64,000 nucleotides of DNA from Granulicella cerasi (GTDB taxonomy: Bacteria; Acidobacteriota; Terriglobia; Terriglobales; Acidobacteriaceae): assembly GCF_025685575.1 (NCBI RefSeq), contig NZ_JAGSYD010000001.1:251852-315851 (forward strand), read 5' to 3'. Positions 9,444-17,051 of this stretch are shown here, piece by piece. Numbering within the stretch: position 1 is the first letter of the stretch; each line of letters begins with the position of its first letter. A model generated the notes under the pieces. It did not search any database and was not told where the DNA came from. It saw only the letters and a list, made by a program, of their open reading frames with translations. A program made the position numbers and the translations under genes.

Positions 9444-10423
9444 CGCTCGATCGCAGCCGTCAAGCGTTCCCAGTTGCCGTGCGCGAAGAGCTCTTTCTCC
9501 TCGGGTGAGAGCCCGCAGTTCTCGGCGAAGGTACGCCCCGAGCGACCCGGCCTGTACTGGTACGGAAAGTCCATCGAGAACAAGATGCGTTCGGGGCCGA
9601 CGACCTTCAACGCGCGCTGCAGATACTCTTCGCTCCACATGCCGCTCGGCGTGACATAGAGGTTCTGCGCCATGTACTCGGCGACGGAGCGTTGCAGCTT
9701 CGCGACGCGCGAGAGGTTCGCCAGACGCTCGAGGTAGAAGAGCACCACCTCGCCCCAGTGGCCGAGGATGATCTGCAGGTTTGGCTGCTCGTCGAAGACG
9801 CCGCTGAGGATGAGCCGCAGGAACTGTATGCCCGCCTCATAATGCCAGCCGAGGCCGAAGGCCGCGAAGGCTGTGTCGATGGGCTCGCCGAAGCCGCCGT
9901 AGAGAGCCTCGCGTACGGCACGCTGCGGAATCTGCGGATGAATGAAGACCGGCGCGTTAAGCTTTGCGGCCATGGCCAGTACCGGGCGAAACTCTGCATG
10001 GTCGAGGTTCTTGTCGCGCGTGCGACCGCAGAGCATCGTGCCCTTGAAGCCGAGTTGCGTGATGCAGCGTTCCAACTCGCGCGCAGCTTCTTCCGGGGCA
10101 GCCATCGGCAACACCGCGAAGCCCTCAAAGCGTGCCGGATGTTTTGCAATCGCTGCAGCGACAAGGTCGTTCGTCTGGCGCGCAAGCTCAATGCTTTCCG
10201 CTGGCTCCAGATTGTGCAGCGCAGGTGTCGTCACGGAGAGCACCTGCACCTCCACGCCCGCTTCATCCATCAGCGCGAGGCGACCTTCGGCGAGGTTGTT
10301 CAACCGCTCTTCCAAATCGCCCGCGTCAAAGCCCGACGTGCCTTCGGTGCCGATGGCCGAGGCTTCCCATGCAGCGCGAATCTCTGGCGTGAGGAAGTGT
10401 TCTTCAATCGCAATCAGCTTCAT
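9440..10423 (-). CDS. Amidohydrolase-2 family protein, gamma-resorcylate/5-carboxyvanillate decarboxylase-like
   Basis: TIM-barrel metal-dependent protein of 327 residues. It begins IAIEEHF, where Glu 7 and His 9 replace the HxH of standard amidohydrolases. That Glu-x-His start is characteristic of non-oxidative aromatic decarboxylases such as gamma-resorcylate decarboxylase and LigW. Further ligand-type residues are the His in VFIHPQIP, the His in ILGHWGE and the Asp in LFSMDFPY. The reaction is therefore likely decarboxylation of a hydroxybenzoate-type acid, though the substrate is a guess. It follows the M19 dipeptidase gene by 56 bases on the same strand, with a strong hairpin between. 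Confidence 0.85.
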   Translation of the reverse strand: MKLIAIEEHFLTPEIRAAWEASAIGTEGTSGFDAGDLEERLNNLAEGRLALMDEAGVEVQVLSVTTPALHNLEPAESIELARQTNDLVAAAIAKHPARFEGFAVLPMAAPEEAARELERCITQLGFKGTMLCGRTRDKNLDHAEFRPVLAMAAKLNAPVFIHPQIPQRAVREALYGGFGEPIDTAFAAFGLGWHYEAGIQFLRLILSGVFDEQPNLQIILGHWGEVVLFYLERLANLSRVAKLQRSVAEYMAQNLYVTPSGMWSEEYLQRALKVVGPERILFSMDFPYQYRPGRSGRTFAENCGLSPEEKELFAHGNWERLTAAIER

Positions 10424-10433
10424 GCGTCTTCAG

Positions 10434-10472
10434 ATGCGCGAAAGCCGCCGAGGCTTCGGCGGCTTCATCTGC
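10434..10472 (-). other. Intercistronic hairpin
   Basis: A perfect 10-bp stem (AAGCCGCCGA / TCGGCGGCTT, 10442-10465) with a 4-base loop, extended by an outer CAGATG/CATCTG pairing. It lies between the M19 dipeptidase stop and the amidohydrolase start. No U-run follows, so it looks like an RNA processing or stability element rather than a terminator, reducing or balancing expression of the second gene. Confidence 0.5.
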
Positions 10473-10479
10473 GCAGGCT

Positions 10480-11652
10480 TTACTGCGTGGCTGCTTCAAA
10501 CAAGCGCAGGTAGTTGTCGCCGCCGATCTTCGCGATCTCCTCCGGCGTGAAGCCGACCTTCAGCATTGCGTCCGCGACCACGTAGTAGAAGCCCTGCGTC
10601 TCGCCTTCCCAGCCGAGGTTCGTGCGTTCGCCGGGGTGTGCATGCGTCTGCGTGCCGTTCTGCCCCGGAGGCGTGCCGTTCTGCTGCGGCGGCTTGGGGA
10701 AGTTCGCCGGTCGCGCGAATTTGCGCGGCGTCGCAGGCGTCAGCTTAGTGTCCGTGCCCACGCACACATGCTCGACGCCGATCACGTCCACCATCGCACG
10801 CAGGTTCTGCGCGTACTCGAGCGGCGTGTCGGTGAGGTGCAGCCATACGCCCACCGCGCCACCCGCATCGGCGACAAGCTTCGCGTGCTCCTTGCTGATC
10901 AGGCGCGGACGCATCATCTGTGCCATGCGCTCGTTGCTGCCCAGTCGCCAATCCGGCCCGGTATGCGAGATCAGGATCGGCGTCTTCGAAAATTTCACCG
11001 CATCGGCGGTCGTCTTCTTGCTGCCGTGTGCGAGGTCCACCAACATGCCCAGGCGATTGGCCTCGCGGATGACATCCGCACCGAACGGCGTGAGGCCATT
11101 GAGCTTCGGCGCGTTCGTATACACGTCGCCCAGCGGCACGCTGGCGTCGCTGTCGTGAAGAACGCCAAGATGCCGCAGGCCACGATCATAAGCACCCTTC
11201 AAGCGATCGAGCTGGCCTTCGAGAAAGTGTGCGCCTTCGACGGACTGGATGACGGTCTTGCGTCCGCCGCCGTGCGCCGAGCGAATGTCGACCAGGTTCA
11301 GCGCGCGCTTCATGTGGTTCAACTCGAGTTGCTTGTCCATCGCGGTCAACGCCGTTTCAAAGCGCTCATACGGCGCGCCCTGCTCATAGTCCGTCGCAAA
11401 GGTCGCACAGATGGCCGATAGGCCCGAGCGCGACATCTCGCCGACGAGGTCGATCTGCGGACCGGGCAAGTCTGCAGGCGTCATCGGCAGGTCGATGTGG
11501 TTGTGCGTGTCGATACCGATCGTCTTCGCGACGATGCTGTCCACGCGCGGATCGAGCTCTTCGGCCCACATCGCCTTCGGTGCGAACGTTGCTCCTGCGG
11601 CCAATGTTGCTGCACCAAGAAACCGTCGCCGTGACCACGCTGCTGCCAACAT
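10480..11652 (-). CDS. Membrane dipeptidase (peptidase M19), Tat-exported
   Basis: Zinc dipeptidase of the renal dipeptidase family, 390 residues from the chosen start. The N-terminus has a twin-arginine signal (SRRRFLGAATLAAGATFA), so it is probably exported folded. Metal-site motifs visible are GIDTHNH near residue 45, SVEGAHFLEG (bridging Glu), MLVDLAHGS, ILISHTGP and a late GTD. Family members hydrolyse dipeptides, including some with a C-terminal D-residue. ATG at 11652 is chosen because AAGGAG sits seven bases upstream; the frame is open 18 bases further. It heads a two-gene unit with the downstream amidohydrolase. Confidence 0.92.
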   Translation of the reverse strand: MLAAAWSRRRFLGAATLAAGATFAPKAMWAEELDPRVDSIVAKTIGIDTHNHIDLPMTPADLPGPQIDLVGEMSRSGLSAICATFATDYEQGAPYERFETALTAMDKQLELNHMKRALNLVDIRSAHGGGRKTVIQSVEGAHFLEGQLDRLKGAYDRGLRHLGVLHDSDASVPLGDVYTNAPKLNGLTPFGADVIREANRLGMLVDLAHGSKKTTADAVKFSKTPILISHTGPDWRLGSNERMAQMMRPRLISKEHAKLVADAGGAVGVWLHLTDTPLEYAQNLRAMVDVIGVEHVCVGTDTKLTPATPRKFARPANFPKPPQQNGTPPGQNGTQTHAHPGERTNLGWEGETQGFYYVVADAMLKVGFTPEEIAKIGGDNYLRLFEAATQ

Positions 11653-11724
11653 CCACACACTCCTTCGCACGCTGCTGCGCTTTCTCGTTTAGACGAGCAA
11701 AAGCGGAAGCAGACTCACAGGCTG

Positions 11725-11761
11725 CAAAAGCGAAGGGCCACCGTTGCCGGTGGCCCTTCGC
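11725..11761 (-). terminator. Rho-independent terminator after the YceI gene
   Basis: GCGAAGGGCCACC pairs with GGTGGCCCTTCGC across a short loop; on the minus strand it is followed by TTTT. It lies 20 bases past the YceI stop. Confidence 0.85.
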
Positions 11762-11780
11762 GAAGTTCCTCGCAAGCGAG

Positions 11781-12362
11781 TTACTGCTTGTCGATTTCCA
11801 TGTCGATGGTGATCTTCACTTCGTCGCCGAGCATCGGGGGAGCGTACTTGCCGCCGAAGCCGAAGTCAGCGCGCTTGATCACGGTCGATGCGGAGAAGCC
11901 GCTCACGAGTCCGCCCTTCATGCCCTTCTGCGGGGGAACGGGGCCGTCGACGTCGAGCTTCACAGGCTTGGTCACGCCAGCCAGGGTCAGGTCGCCCCAC
12001 ACCACCAGCTTGCCGCCTTCGCGCGTCACCTTCTTGGACTGGAAGTGGATCGTCGGGAACTTCTCGACGTTGAAGAAGTCCGGCGACTTGAGGTGCTTGT
12101 CGCGTGCGTCCATGTTGGTGTTCACGGTGGTCGCGTCGAGGTCGGCCACGACCGAATCCTTGGTCAGATCCTTCTCATCCCAAACGACCGAGCCCTTGAT
12201 GTTCGAGATCGCGCCACGCACGTTCGACACGCCCATGTGGCGGATTTCAAAGCTGGCCGACGAGTGCGCCGAGTCGATGGTCCACGTGCTCGCCTGCGCG
12301 AAAGCACCCATAGCCGGGCTCAGAATGAGAGCGGCCGCTGCTGCAAGAATCGTCTTCTTCAT
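11781..12362 (-). CDS. YceI-family periplasmic lipid-binding protein
   Basis: Secreted protein of 193 residues with a classical signal peptide (MKKTILAAAAALILSPAMGA, cleavage after FAQA). The mature part begins STWTIDSAHSSASFEIRHMG, the family hallmark, and continues with the alternating strand pattern of the YceI lipocalin-like barrel. Members bind isoprenoids or amide lipids and are often induced by stress. It is transcribed alone, between its own terminator and the region upstream of pheT. Confidence 0.95.
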   Translation of the reverse strand: MKKTILAAAAALILSPAMGAFAQASTWTIDSAHSSASFEIRHMGVSNVRGAISNIKGSVVWDEKDLTKDSVVADLDATTVNTNMDARDKHLKSPDFFNVEKFPTIHFQSKKVTREGGKLVVWGDLTLAGVTKPVKLDVDGPVPPQKGMKGGLVSGFSASTVIKRADFGFGGKYAPPMLGDEVKITIDMEIDKQ

Positions 12363-12573
12363 AATCGAGAAATCTCCTGTGGGTGAAGCCTGCCAGCGGA
12401 GCCGGGGCTCGTCGCCGTCTGCTACGGTTTCACCACTCTACTCGAAGCAGATGAAGAGCGAAAGTGTATTGATGCAAATATTTTCTATATCTACTGAAGT
12501 GCCCGCTGAAAAAGCTGCCGGCCTCGCATCTCGAATTGAGACAGGGCTGTAGCGAAATATCGACTCGCCAGAC

Positions 12574-12618
12574 ATCCTGCTACCCCAGGTCTCAAAATCG
12601 AGACCCCGGTTACCCGGT
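12574..12618 (-). repeat. REP-like palindrome, class 1 (degenerate)
   Basis: Reverse-oriented degenerate copy: ATCCTGC, then a GGTCTC/GAGACC stem and a mutated TTACCCGGT half-site. It sits between yceI and pheT, 40 bases before the pheT start. Confidence 0.6.
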
Positions 12619-12656
12619 CGGTGGCTGGTCGTCTGCGACAATAGATTTCGACTGCA

Positions 12657-14744
12657 ATGAACCTGATTACGCCTTGGATTCGCTCGTTTCTGCCTGAACT
12701 TCCGGTCTCCGACCGCCAGCTTGCCGAGGACCTCACCCTCCGCGGCATCGCCGTCGAAGGCGAGTTCCCCTTTGCCGATGGCAAGGGCACGCGCTTTGAG
12801 ATGGACATCACCACCAACCGCGTCGACGCGATGAACCACTACGGCGTCGCGCGCGAAGTGGCCGCTATCTACAACGTGCCGCTGAAGCCGCTGACCGACG
12901 CGCTCGCCGCTCCGGTGCAGCAGTCGCGCGAAGGCGCAGGCTACCCCGTTCGCATTGAGGCAGAAGACCTCTGCGGTCGCTTCACCACGCGCGTCATTCG
13001 CGGCGTCACCGTGAAGCCTGCGTCGGGTCTCATCGCCGAGTATTTTGCGGCGCTCGGCCAGAAGCCGATCTCTGGCCCGGTGGACGTGACGAATTTTGGC
13101 TGGCTCGCGATGGGCCAGCCCACGCATGTGTTTGACCTCGACAAGATCGAAGGCGCGATCGTTGTACGCCGCGCCAAAGCTGGTGAAAAGCTGCGGCTGC
13201 TTGACGGCACCGAGAAGGTGCTCGTCGCCGATGACCTCGTGGTGGCCGATGAGAAGAAGGCGCTTGGCCTTGCCGGCGTAATGGGCGGATGGGATTCGCG
13301 CGTCACCGAGGAGACGAAGAACATTCTCGTCGAGGCCGCGTGGTTCGAGCCTGCGACGATTCGCGCCAGTTCGCGTCGTCACGGTCTGCATACCGATGCT
13401 TCGCATCGCTTTGAGCGCGGCGCTGACTTCAACGCCGCGCCGGTGGCGAACGCGCTCATCACGCGCCTGGTGCTCGAGCAGGCTGGCGGCGAAGTCGAAG
13501 GCCCGCTCGTCGATGTGACCGTTCCCGCACTCGCCGCGAAGACCGCTGACCGCGCGCCGATTGCGCTGCGCGTGAAAGAAGTGCAGCGTCATCTTGGCAC
13601 CACGCTCGATGGGAGCGAACTTTCGGCGGAACTCATCACGCGGTACATGGCGGCGCTGGGCTGCGTGCTCACGCCGACCGGCGCGGCAGGTGAATTCACC
13701 GCAAAGCTGCCTTCGTGGCGCCTCGATCTTGAGCGCGAAATCGACTTGATCGAAGAGGTCGCGCGCGTCTACGGCTACAACCGTTTCGCGGACACACTGC
13801 CGACGTTTGCGGGCGAGGTCGTGGACCTGCCGCACGCCGAGCAGGAAGCCGCGATCCGCACCACGCTGCGCGCGCTGGGCTTCAGCGAAGCGATCACGAG
13901 CACCTTCGTTTCAGCAGAGGCAGCTGCGTTGTTTGCGAGCGCGCCTGCGGTGCCGATGGGCAACCCGCTGAGCGAAGAAGCGGGCATGTTGCGCCCTGCG
14001 CTCACGGCGAACATGACCGCTGCGCTGGCGCTGAACTTGAACCGCGATGTGGAGGCGGTGCGCTTGTTCGAGCTCGGCACAATCTTCCTCGGCTCGACCG
14101 CAGAGGTGCGCGAGCAGCAATCGCTTTCGCTCGGCCTCACCGGCAACGCGCGCGCGACCGCGCTCTACACGGCTGCGGATGCACTCTTTTACGAGGCCAA
14201 GGGAGCGATCGAAGCGGTGCTTGCGAAGTTCGCTGGCACGGTGAGTTTCTCAGCGGAGAATCTGCCTTCGTGGATCGAAGCAGGACGCGGCGCAAACGCG
14301 CTGCTCGATGGCAAGATCGTCGCAAGCTTTGGCGAACTCAACGCTGCGGAAGCGCAGCGTCGCAAGCTGAAGCAGACCTGCGTGCTCGCTGAAGTAGCCG
14401 CGCAAACATTGCTTGAAACGCCGCTGCGCAAGCCGGTAATTCGCGACCTTTCGCGCTTCCAGTCGGTGGCACGCGACTTCTCGTTCGTCTTCCCGGACAG
14501 CGTGCAGTGGAGCGCAGTCTCAGGCGCGATCGAAGGCTTGCAGATCAACGAACTCACTTCGGTGACGCCGGGCGAAATCTTCCGCGATGCTAAGGGCAAG
14601 GCCGTGGCGGCGGGCAGCTATTCGCTGCTGGTGCGCGTGAGCCTGCAGTCCCCCGAGCGCACGCTGACGGAAGAGGAGATCAGCGGCGCGAGCGAGAAGA
14701 TCGTCGCGACCTTGAAGAACCTCGGCGGCACGCAGCGCGCGTAA
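12657..14744 (+). CDS. pheT: Phenylalanine-tRNA ligase beta subunit, short form
   Basis: Beta subunit of PheRS, 695 residues. Present are the B1 start (MNLITPWIRSFLPEL), the B3/B4 editing region (QPTHVFDLDKIEG, then HTDASHRFERG), the B5 and catalytic-like core (EIDLIEEVARVYGYN) and the C-terminal anticodon-binding FDX domain (RDLSRFQSVARDFSFVFPD). The roughly 100-residue EMAP/OB-type tRNA-binding domain found after residue 40 in the about 800-residue E. coli-type protein is absent: sequence passes directly from GIAVEGEF to FEMDITTNRVDAM. ATG at 12657 with no strong Shine-Dalgarno sequence. pheS is 4.8 kb upstream. Confidence 0.96.
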   Translation: MNLITPWIRSFLPELPVSDRQLAEDLTLRGIAVEGEFPFADGKGTRFEMDITTNRVDAMNHYGVAREVAAIYNVPLKPLTDALAAPVQQSREGAGYPVRIEAEDLCGRFTTRVIRGVTVKPASGLIAEYFAALGQKPISGPVDVTNFGWLAMGQPTHVFDLDKIEGAIVVRRAKAGEKLRLLDGTEKVLVADDLVVADEKKALGLAGVMGGWDSRVTEETKNILVEAAWFEPATIRASSRRHGLHTDASHRFERGADFNAAPVANALITRLVLEQAGGEVEGPLVDVTVPALAAKTADRAPIALRVKEVQRHLGTTLDGSELSAELITRYMAALGCVLTPTGAAGEFTAKLPSWRLDLEREIDLIEEVARVYGYNRFADTLPTFAGEVVDLPHAEQEAAIRTTLRALGFSEAITSTFVSAEAAALFASAPAVPMGNPLSEEAGMLRPALTANMTAALALNLNRDVEAVRLFELGTIFLGSTAEVREQQSLSLGLTGNARATALYTAADALFYEAKGAIEAVLAKFAGTVSFSAENLPSWIEAGRGANALLDGKIVASFGELNAAEAQRRKLKQTCVLAEVAAQTLLETPLRKPVIRDLSRFQSVARDFSFVFPDSVQWSAVSGAIEGLQINELTSVTPGEIFRDAKGKAVAAGSYSLLVRVSLQSPERTLTEEEISGASEKIVATLKNLGGTQRA

Positions 14745-14750
14745 ACGTAC

Positions 14751-14790
14751 GGGTGCCCCACATCTCGATTCTTGAGATGTGGGTTTCCAG
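14751..14790 (+). repeat. REP-like palindrome, class 1
   Basis: GGGTGCCCCA followed by stem CATCTCG/GAGATG and TTTCCAG, directly after the pheT stop. Confidence 0.8.
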
Positions 14791-14835
14791 AGAAGTTCGC
14801 GGAGTCCAATCATTCACCACGAGCAGCATCGCTCT

Positions 14836-14870
14836 CCCACATCTGCATGGAGCGCAGATGTGGGGCACCC
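14836..14870 (-). repeat. REP-like palindrome, class 2 (CATCTGC stem)
   Basis: Reverse orientation: CCCACATCTGC, loop, GCAGATG and then TGGGGCACCC. With the element at 14751 it forms an inverted pair of about 120 bases. Confidence 0.78.
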
Positions 14871-14989
14871 GACCTTCCTCCCGAAGAGGAACCGAATCGG
14901 GTACTACCTGCGAATCGCCTTTAGAAATCCTCATTCGCCATCGCTATACTCCAAGCTGATAAAGCCACGCGGAGGGCACTGCATAGCCG

Positions 14990-15397
14990 ATGGGTTCCAC
15001 CACGATCAGCGTCGATGAGTTCCAGGCACTCGAAGCCCGAGTGCTGCAGGCCGTTGAGCTGATTCGCAAGGAACGCGAGGCGCGTGCCACGGCGGAAGGC
15101 GAGCGCGACTGGGCGCGTGGCGAGGTCGAAGGCCTTCGCAAAGAGCTTGCCGACGCACATGAGGCTAAGGGACATCTGCAGCACGAGTCCGAAGCGCTCA
15201 AGGTTCAGGTAAGCGGGCTGGAGTCGCAGCTTGCCGACACGAAGTCGCAGTTAGCGACCGCGCAGGGCGAAGTGGCGGGGCTGCAGGAAAAGGTAAGCGC
15301 CGCGTCACAGGCTGAGGTGGAGCACCTGAATCGCGAGCGCGAAGCCGTGAAGTCGCGCGTCGAGAAGATGCTCGCGCAGATGGATGAATTGCTGTAA
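14990..15397 (+). CDS. Coiled-coil protein upstream of zapA (ZapB-like)
   Basis: Small protein of 135 residues, almost entirely a heptad coiled coil from residue 8 to the end, rich in Glu, Lys, Arg, Ala and Gln, with no membrane segment. It ends VKSRVEKMLAQMDELL. The zapA gene starts 38 bases downstream on the same strand. Position and architecture suggest a ZapB-like partner that bridges ZapA and the Z-ring, but length (E. coli ZapB has about 80 residues) and sequence do not prove it. A TATACT hexamer at 14945-14950 is a possible -10. Confidence 0.8.
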   Translation: MGSTTISVDEFQALEARVLQAVELIRKEREARATAEGERDWARGEVEGLRKELADAHEAKGHLQHESEALKVQVSGLESQLADTKSQLATAQGEVAGLQEKVSAASQAEVEHLNREREAVKSRVEKMLAQMDELL

Positions 15398-15435
15398 CTG
15401 AGTAGTTGTCATTGGGACCGCAGGGAGAGAAGACG

Positions 15436-15810
15436 TTGAACGACATGCCACCGAAAACCGCCGCCGAGATCAGTCGCGCAGAGCTTGAGGCTCGCGAGAA
15501 CGGCGCTGTTGTCGTCGACATCTACGACCAGGTCTACCAGCTTCGCGGCATGGACCCCGACCACATCGAAAAGCTTGCGTCCTACGTGGACACGAAGATG
15601 CGACAGGTCTCGGCGCACGGCGCGACGGTGGATTCGCTGCGTGTGGCGGTGTTGGCGTCGTTGAATCTTGCGGATGAGCTGATGCAGTTGCGCGCTCGTT
15701 ACGAGGCGCTGGTATCGCAGATGGAGCAGTCGCAGACCACGGTCAAAAGCCGCACCGGCACGCTGAACAGCATGTTGGACACACTGTTTGAAGACCGCAA
15801 GGTCGGCTAA
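15436..15810 (+). CDS. zapA: Cell division protein ZapA
   Basis: Cytoplasmic Z-ring-associated protein that crosslinks FtsZ filaments; about 124 residues. The N-terminal globular part contains VVDIYDQVYQLRG and the helix EKLASYVDTKMRQV; the C-terminal half is the tetramerising coiled coil (VLASLNLADELMQLR onward). The start is most likely TTG at 15436, eight bases after GGGAG; an ATG follows at 15445. It forms a two-gene unit with the coiled-coil gene at 14990. Confidence 0.92.
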   Translation: MNDMPPKTAAEISRAELEARENGAVVVDIYDQVYQLRGMDPDHIEKLASYVDTKMRQVSAHGATVDSLRVAVLASLNLADELMQLRARYEALVSQMEQSQTTVKSRTGTLNSMLDTLFEDRKVG

Positions 15811-15903
15811 GACTTTCTTCTTATCGACAGCGCTCATTCCTCACCACCACTGTCATCCTGAGCGCAGCGACGGATCAGCCCGCCGCCTATAGTCAGGCGA
15901 TGA

Positions 15904-15970
15904 ATTTCGCGTTGCTGATGGATTTCGCGTTGCTGATGGATTTCGCGTTGCTGATGGATTTCGCGTTGCT
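15904..15970 (+). repeat. 18-bp tandem repeat, 3.7 copies
   Basis: Unit ATTTCGCGTTGCTGATGG, three exact copies plus a 13-base partial. The unit is a multiple of three and would encode a hydrophobic hexapeptide repeat (FALLMD) if translated, but no ribosome binding site supports translation. Confidence 0.9.
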
Positions 15971-16023
15971 ATGGATGCTCGCGAGTCGTTGGCGCATGGA
16001 CGGATGCTGGCAAGGCACGAACG

Positions 16024-16087
16024 GTAGGGCACGGCTTCAGCCGTGCCATTTCTGTTTGCGGAGTGACGGGGCTTTAGCCCCTGAGGT
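16024..16087 (+). repeat. Composite double-hairpin repeat, family B, copy 1
   Basis: Starts GGTAGG. The first hairpin is GGCACGGCTTCAGCCGTGCC (16028-16047), the second GGGGCTTTAGCCCC (16068-16081), and it ends CTGAGGTA. A homologous copy in the opposite orientation lies at 35608-35673. Confidence 0.75.
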
Positions 16088-16174
16088 ATCCGTGGTGCCG
16101 ATGAAGGGCATGTTCCTTACAGAGTGTCCGTCGTCCAGAATGCCAGTGCGTCAGAAATATCGGTCAGCAAGAAC

Positions 16175-16216
16175 GGGTGCCCCACGTCTCGATTTTGAGA
16201 CGTGGGTTTGCAGGAT
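16175..16216 (+). repeat. REP-like palindrome, class 1
   Basis: GGGTGCCCCACGTCTCG, short loop, GAGACGTGGG and TTTGCAGGAT: a full-length copy with the G/A variation compensated on both arms of the stem. Confidence 0.85.
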
Positions 16217-16282
16217 GTTTGTGGCGCGAGCGGGCGTGCCGCTACTACCGACAACTTCGCAGCGCTCAGAATGACTGGGCCG

Positions 16283-16945
16283 CTAGCTCTCGCTCGACTC
16301 TGACGCGACTTCTGCGATCGAATCTTTCCCACCCAGCACCGCTTCCAGAGCAGCGATGCGGTCGGTGAGTGCGTGCACCAGCGCTTCAAGCGCTGCAACG
16401 CGGTCGTGGTCCGGAGCTGCGGCAACCGAAGCTACGGGCGTCGCCGCCCCCAGCTCCACTTCCCCGCCAAGCAGGTGCGTCCATCGTGCTTCGCGCGATC
16501 CCGGCTGGCGGTTCATCTGCGCCACGAGCGGCGTTTCGCGCGAGGCCAGCCGCGTGAGTGCGTCCACCACGGCGGTGTTGTCGTCAAAGCTGTACATGCG
16601 CTCGGCGCGCGTGCGCAGCTCAGCGGGCGTCTGCGGTCCGCGCAGCAGCAGCAGGCCGACCAGCGCGATCTCTGGACGGCGCAACTCGAGCTTGGAGTAC
16701 AGCAGGTGCTCAAACTTGGTCGCGCGCGAGTCGTTCAGCACGCGCACGAAGCCCATGCCTTCGAGCTCGAAGAGCGCGGTGCGCACGTCGGCCTCGGTCA
16801 GCTCCATCACGGGGTCGCGGCTGGACTTCTGGTTGCAGGCGTTCACCAGCGCGTTCAGGCTCAGCGGATAGTACTCCGGCGTGGTGATTTCCTTTTCGCT
16901 CAGCGAGCCGAGCACGCGCACTTCGACAGGATTCAGGTTCAGCAT
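16283..16945 (-). CDS. YceH-family (DUF480) winged-helix protein
   Basis: Protein of 220 residues. It starts LNPVEVRVLGSLSEKEITTPEYYP and carries the family's SLNALVNACNQKSSRDPV block, then a second winged-helix repeat (ALVGLLLLRGPQTPAELRTR; each quoted in part). The C-terminal 50 residues are an Ala-rich linker plus a short coiled coil (RVAALEALVHALTDRIAALE). The tandem winged helices suggest DNA binding, but the family has no firm function. Monocistronic on the minus strand. Confidence 0.92.
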   Translation of the reverse strand: MLNLNPVEVRVLGSLSEKEITTPEYYPLSLNALVNACNQKSSRDPVMELTEADVRTALFELEGMGFVRVLNDSRATKFEHLLYSKLELRRPEIALVGLLLLRGPQTPAELRTRAERMYSFDDNTAVVDALTRLASRETPLVAQMNRQPGSREARWTHLLGGEVELGAATPVASVAAAPDHDRVAALEALVHALTDRIAALEAVLGGKDSIAEVASESSES

Positions 16946-17051
16946 CGCCCTCTATGCTACCGCTCGCGCAGTTTCCTGAAAAACGCGCCGAGTATCTCGC
17001 GAGTGCGATACAGTCATCCGCACGAAAGCTGCATCCGAGCAGAAGAACCCT

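Larger units (their letters stand above)
15811..16282. other. Intergenic region between zapA and yceH, repeat-filled
   Basis: About 470 bases without a convincing gene. It holds an 18-bp tandem repeat, one copy of the composite palindrome family and one class 1 REP-like element, each listed separately. The common spot for a 6S RNA gene after zapA was inspected, and no convincing 6S-like fold was seen by eye. An open frame through the tandem repeat is considered spurious. Confidence 0.6.

Noticed and set aside
15811..15900. 6S RNA gene after zapA
   Set aside because: This is the customary location, but no long interrupted hairpin with a central bubble was recognisable by eye.
15900..16274. 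Plus-strand frame through the 18-bp tandem repeat encoding FALLMD repeats
   Set aside because: No ribosome site, and it runs through two palindromic repeat elements; the hydrophobic start is a by-product of the repeat.
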